A stretch of 7,897 nt of DNA from an uncultured Thermoproteales archaeon. GTDB lineage: Archaea > Thermoproteota > Thermoprotei > Thermoproteales > Thermoproteaceae. A program made the translations under genes and the position numbers. How positions within the stretch are numbered: the first letter of the stretch is position 1; each line of letters starts with the position of its first letter. Location of the stretch: contig CAMLLK010000032.1 of assembly GCA_946480885.1 (NCBI GenBank), positions 1 through 7,897 on the forward strand, written 5' to 3'. This document shows, one piece after another, positions 5,439 through 7,897 of this stretch. Below the pieces are notes generated by a model. That model ran no database searches, had not been told where the DNA came from, and saw only the letters and a list, made by a program, of their open reading frames with translations.

Positions 5439-6199
5439 ATCACTCCCTCTTGACGTAGAAATTGTAGTAGTTTCTCAGCCTTCTCCTCCGGAGTCCCGTC
5501 TTTAATAATTATTTTCTTCCTCTGTACTGCAAGAGGTCTATACGTCACAGAGATTTGTGGCGACACTTCTACGCCTAGGTCAGCCAGAGTAAGTCGATGA
5601 ATTGGCTTCTTCATAGCCGCTCTGATGGCTAAGAGCGTCGGGATACGCGGTTGGTTTAGCTCCCTTGTGACAGACACAACCGCGGGTAATGGAGCCTCTA
5701 CCACTTCTATATAATCTTCTAGATCTCTCTTGGCTACTAATTTGCCTTGCTCTATCTTCAACTCTCTCACGTATGTGACCACAGGCCATCCTAACTCCGC
5801 CGCCACTCTAGCTGGGATTTGGCTAGAAAAATTGTCCACTGTGGCCTCCCCCGCCAAGACTAAATCGGCACCGACTCTTTTCACCACTGCCGCTATGGCC
5901 TTGGCCGTAGCTAAGTGGCTTGCGTTAATTAACTTTTCGTCAGCTACTAAATACGCCTCGTCTAGACCCATGGCCAAGACTTCTCTCAAGACGTTTTCAG
6001 CCTCTTGCACCCTCCTCTGGAGGGGGCCCCATTTCAACACAGTCACGGCGTAGGCCTGTCCCTTTAGTTTCACCGCCTCCTCCACAGCGTTGCGGTCTAT
6101 GTCACTAATTTTTAGAGGAGTCTCTTCCACTAAAACGCCGTCTCTTATTCTCAACTGAGCTGTATCTAGAGAGGTCTTTACTAAAACAGCCACTTTCAT
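5435..6199 (-). CDS. etfB: Electron transfer flavoprotein, beta subunit
   Basis: A 254-aa EtfB/FixA, partner of the EtfA encoded directly downstream. The N terminus MKVAVLVKTSLD and the AMGLDEAYLVAD segment (76-87) match the family, as does GADLVLAGEATVDNFSSQIPA (110-130), the nucleotide-binding stretch where many EtfBs read GxQAxDxDxxQ. The recognition-loop region TRELNQPRIPTLLAIRAAMKKPI (178-200) is the part that docks onto dehydrogenases. The second nucleotide (AMP or bifurcating FAD) sits in this subunit, but I cannot decide which from sequence alone. The ATG at 6199 has an AT-rich TATA element about 24 nt upstream and no Shine-Dalgarno, implying a leaderless etfBA transcript separate from the citrate synthase gene 46 bp upstream, though read-through is possible. 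The C-terminal 40 residues after IIIKDGTPEEKAEKL form the usual arm that wraps EtfA. Confidence 0.95.
   Translation of the reverse strand: MKVAVLVKTSLDTAQLRIRDGVLVEETPLKISDIDRNAVEEAVKLKGQAYAVTVLKWGPLQRRVQEAENVLREVLAMGLDEAYLVADEKLINASHLATAKAIAAVVKRVGADLVLAGEATVDNFSSQIPARVAAELGWPVVTYVRELKIEQGKLVAKRDLEDYIEVVEAPLPAVVSVTRELNQPRIPTLLAIRAAMKKPIHRLTLADLGVEVSPQISVTYRPLAVQRKKIIIKDGTPEEKAEKLLQFLRQEGVI
5443..5449 (-). promoter_or_regulatory. Shine-Dalgarno site of etfA within etfB
   Basis: On the minus strand GAGGGAG lies 4 nt before the etfA ATG, inside the last codons of etfB. It is the clearest ribosome binding site in the window. It contrasts with the apparently leaderless starts of the promoter-proximal genes, and supports co-transcription of etfB-etfA. 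Confidence 0.75.
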
Positions 6200-6216
6200 A
6201 AAGTGACTATATTATA

Positions 6217-6227
6217 TATTTTAAAAT
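6217..6227 (-). promoter_or_regulatory. TATA box of etfBA
   Basis: In the 46-bp gap after citrate synthase, an unbroken AT stretch on the minus strand contains ATTTTAAAATA centred about 24 nt upstream of the etfB ATG. It predicts an independent leaderless etfBA message. Confidence 0.6.
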
Positions 6228-6245
6228 ATAGATTTCGACTTTTGT

Positions 6246-7373
6246 CTAAGTTCTATTCTCTAGAGGAATGTACCTCAGCCCCGCCGGCCCTATATATCTC
6301 TCAGTTGGCCGTATAAGTCTATTTGAATGTCTATACTCAACTACATGTGCAATCCAGCCCGCCGCTCTTGCGATAGCAAACGTGGGTAGATTTATGTCGA
6401 TGGGGAGCTCTAGATATTTAAAAATCACCGCTGCGTATAGATCTGTATTGGGGTAGATACCCTTTTGAGAGAGTTTAGTCCCCACGTACTCCTCTAGTCT
6501 CTCCGCTATTTCTAACCATTTAAAATCGCCATAGTATGAGGCAAGTCTCTTTGCTAAATTTTTCAACACTCTCAGCCTGGGATCGGGGCCTTTTTTATAC
6601 AGCCTATGGCCGAAGCCAGGTATTCTTCTACCGGCTGCCAGCTGGCTATCTACCCACTTCTCTACGTTTTTCACCTCGCCGATCTCTACCAACATCTTAG
6701 CTGCGTCTACGTTAGCCCCGCCGTGTAGAGAGCCTTTTAGACTGGCAATTGCCGCAGTGACAGCGGCGTACATATCTGCAAGTGTAGACGCCACTGTGAC
6801 GGCTGTAAATGAACTATTGTTCATGCCGTGCTCGGCGTATATTATAAACATAACGTCCATCGCTCTGATTTCCTCTTCGCTAGGCCTCTCACCGCGGAGA
6901 GACCATAGGTAGAACTCGGCGTGGGACTTCGCCTCTGTGGCTATATACGGCGAGAGCCCTCTTCGAACTCTATCAAATATTGCCACAGCCGTGGGCATCA
7001 TCCCCAATATTCTAACCCCCCTGGCTAGTTCAGACTGGGGGGACCTATCCCCCAGCTCCTCTCCAAGAGCCATGGCGGATACGGCAGTTCTCAACACGTC
7101 TATAGGCTCCGCCGACTTTGGAGAGGCCTCTATCACGTCGACTACATAATTCGGCAATAGACGCGACGTCGAGAGGCGTGTGTAGAAGTCCTCAAGCTCT
7201 TTCCTATTGGGCAACTTCCCGTAGAGTAGGAGATAGGCCACTTCTTCAAAAGTTGAATACTGAGCCAACTCCTCTAAGTCGTAGCCTCTGTAGTATATTT
7301 TTGAGTTGTCAACGTCGATAAAACATATCTGTGTTTCTTTCACCACAACTCCCTCTAGCCCAGGTGAGTACAT
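6246..7373 (-). CDS. gltA: Citrate synthase (or 2-methylcitrate synthase)
   Basis: A 375-aa type I citrate synthase that condenses oxaloacetate with acetyl-CoA. The three catalytic residues are His217 in SLHGGAN, His256 in GFGHRLYKKGPDPR and Asp311 in YPNTDLY. Substrate-binding motifs AEHGMNNSSF (181-190) and NRLIRP (351-356) are also present. Two small departures are Ser for the usual Pro in GPLHGGAN, and Val after GGAN where Glu is common. The length suits archaeal enzymes. Only one cysteine (Cys17) exists in the whole chain. Sequence alone does not separate citrate from 2-methylcitrate synthase. The ATG at 7373 is kept because homologues share the GLEGVVxxET segment just after it. A GAGGGAG upstream of tandem GTG codons 10-11 could support a shorter start but would cut into that conserved part. 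The ATG is 1 nt after the stop of the upstream synthetase-like gene, which implies one operon. Confidence 0.95.
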   Translation of the reverse strand: MYSPGLEGVVVKETQICFIDVDNSKIYYRGYDLEELAQYSTFEEVAYLLLYGKLPNRKELEDFYTRLSTSRLLPNYVVDVIEASPKSAEPIDVLRTAVSAMALGEELGDRSPQSELARGVRILGMMPTAVAIFDRVRRGLSPYIATEAKSHAEFYLWSLRGERPSEEEIRAMDVMFIIYAEHGMNNSSFTAVTVASTLADMYAAVTAAIASLKGSLHGGANVDAAKMLVEIGEVKNVEKWVDSQLAAGRRIPGFGHRLYKKGPDPRLRVLKNLAKRLASYYGDFKWLEIAERLEEYVGTKLSQKGIYPNTDLYAAVIFKYLELPIDINLPTFAIARAAGWIAHVVEYRHSNRLIRPTERYIGPAGLRYIPLENRT

Positions 7374-7374
7374 T

Positions 7375-7897
7375 TTAAGGCGTGGGGGCTATACCTGGGA
7401 CTTTGGGGTAGGGCCTCGCCTCCCAGACCGCCCGGAGCCCACAGAGGAATCTAGTAAGGCGCTCTATTCCAATTCCAAACCCCGCAGTCTTTAGTGGATA
7501 GAGTTCTCTTAACATTTCTAAAAACCACTCATACTTCGACGGGTCTTCGCCACTTTCAATAATCCTAGCCTTTACTTTTTCAGGCTCGTATTCCCTCTCC
7601 GCGCCGCTGATAGCTTCGCCAAAGCCCTCTGGGTACAACATGTCGAAGTCTCTTAAAATTCCAGGCCTCTCAGGATCCTCTCTGTCGTAGAACCCCCTCG
7701 ACCCCCTCGGATAGTCGTAGATAAACACAGGCTGTTTATGCAGTCCCGAGAAGAGTTTTTCACACTCCCACGTCAATTCAGAACGTTCGTCGTTGCGGCA
7801 GCCGTAGGAATTTACAATTTTTACAACTTCTTTATGTGTATACTTCTTAAACGGGGGGGAGAAGTCAGGTAGTGTTCTGTCGAATACCTCCTCTATT
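7375..7897 (-). CDS. Asparaginyl/aspartyl-tRNA-synthetase-like protein, probably archaeal asparagine synthetase (partial)
   Basis: The C-terminal 173 residues of a class II D/K/N synthetase-fold protein. The frame stays open to the window edge, so the 5' end is outside. Visible segments in order are FIYDYP and GFYDRED (substrate and ATP pocket), LYPEGFGEAISGAERE, and motif 3 GFGIGIERLTRFLCGLRAVWEARPYP, with the ATP-binding Arg of the GxGxER motif intact. EAISGAERE resembles AspRS (SGAQR) rather than AsnRS (IGGSQR). The chain also ends in KVPGIAPTP instead of the PR-x-x-QR-x-x-P tail of AsnRS. This fits the archaeal asparagine synthetase group, AsnRS-like proteins without the anticodon domain that make Asn from Asp, ammonia and ATP. 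The family call is firm; synthetase versus tRNA ligase is inference, because the N-terminal end that decides it is missing. An in-frame TTG at 7776 is internal, not the start. The stop is 1 nt before the citrate synthase ATG. Confidence 0.85.
   Translation of the reverse strand, partial: IEEVFDRTLPDFSPPFKKYTHKEVVKIVNSYGCRNDERSELTWECEKLFSGLHKQPVFIYDYPRGSRGFYDREDPERPGILRDFDMLYPEGFGEAISGAEREYEPEKVKARIIESGEDPSKYEWFLEMLRELYPLKTAGFGIGIERLTRFLCGLRAVWEARPYPKVPGIAPTP

Noticed and set aside
7375..7776. A complete 133-aa gene starting at TTG 7776
   Set aside because: The same frame continues without a stop to the window edge and translates to typical synthetase sequence (for example EEVFDRTLPDFSPPFKKYTH), so this is the 3' part of a longer gene.
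1..7897. CRISPR arrays, insertion sequences, tRNA genes or integration sites
   Set aside because: No regularly spaced direct repeats, transposase-like frames, terminal inverted repeats or T-loop (GGTTCRAATC-type) sequences were found by eye on either strand.

Overview
The window reads as a chromosomal segment of a hyperthermophilic crenarchaeon, most likely a Pyrobaculum or close Thermoproteales relative. The reasons are: archaeal gene families throughout (proteasome beta, NOG1-type GTPase, SAM hydroxide adenosyltransferase); TATA boxes placed about 20-26 nt upstream of start codons with almost no 5' leader; use of GTG starts; and a solitary 5S rRNA gene not attached to a 16S-23S operon. Genus assignment is inference from protein character, since no search was run.

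Layout. 1-89 is an AT-rich promoter region. 90-698 (+) encodes a small secreted protein of unknown function. 701-829 (-) is a 5S rRNA gene that runs tail-to-tail into it, only 2 bp from its stop codon. 831-1009 has no protein gene but holds the 5S promoter, a plus-strand TATA box leading into a strong nested hairpin ending in a T-run (candidate small RNA), and a minus-strand C/D-box sRNA candidate immediately downstream of the next gene. 1010-1801 (-) is a SAM hydroxide adenosyltransferase (DUF62 family). It is divergent from a NOG1/Obg-type ribosome-assembly GTPase (1818-2858, +), whose GTG start lies only 16 bp from the ATG of its neighbour. The GTPase overlaps by 17 bp the end of a convergent RNA 3'-terminal phosphate cyclase gene, rtcA (2842-3891, -). 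A 64-bp back-to-back promoter region separates rtcA from a proteasome beta subunit gene (3956-4567, +). That subunit carries Ala where the catalytic Thr1 should be. Then come etfA and etfB (4560-6199, -; 4-bp overlap), citrate synthase (6246-7373, -), and the C-terminal part of an asparaginyl/aspartyl-tRNA-synthetase-like protein, probably an archaeal asparagine synthetase (7375-7897, -, cut by the window edge).

How the genes fit together. The left half is rich in RNA and ribosome functions: 5S rRNA, candidate guide RNAs, an assembly GTPase and an RNA-end cyclase. The right half is central metabolism: citrate synthase for TCA-cycle entry, an electron transfer flavoprotein passing electrons from flavin or NADH dehydrogenases, and asparagine formation. 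Genes that follow a promoter directly look leaderless, whereas the internal operon gene etfA has a clear Shine-Dalgarno inside etfB. Most of the window is ordinary housekeeping. The points worth a second look are the catalytically dead proteasome beta subunit, the double small-RNA signal in 895-1005, the promoters embedded in opposing coding sequence at 1790-1840, and a citrate synthase with a single cysteine.
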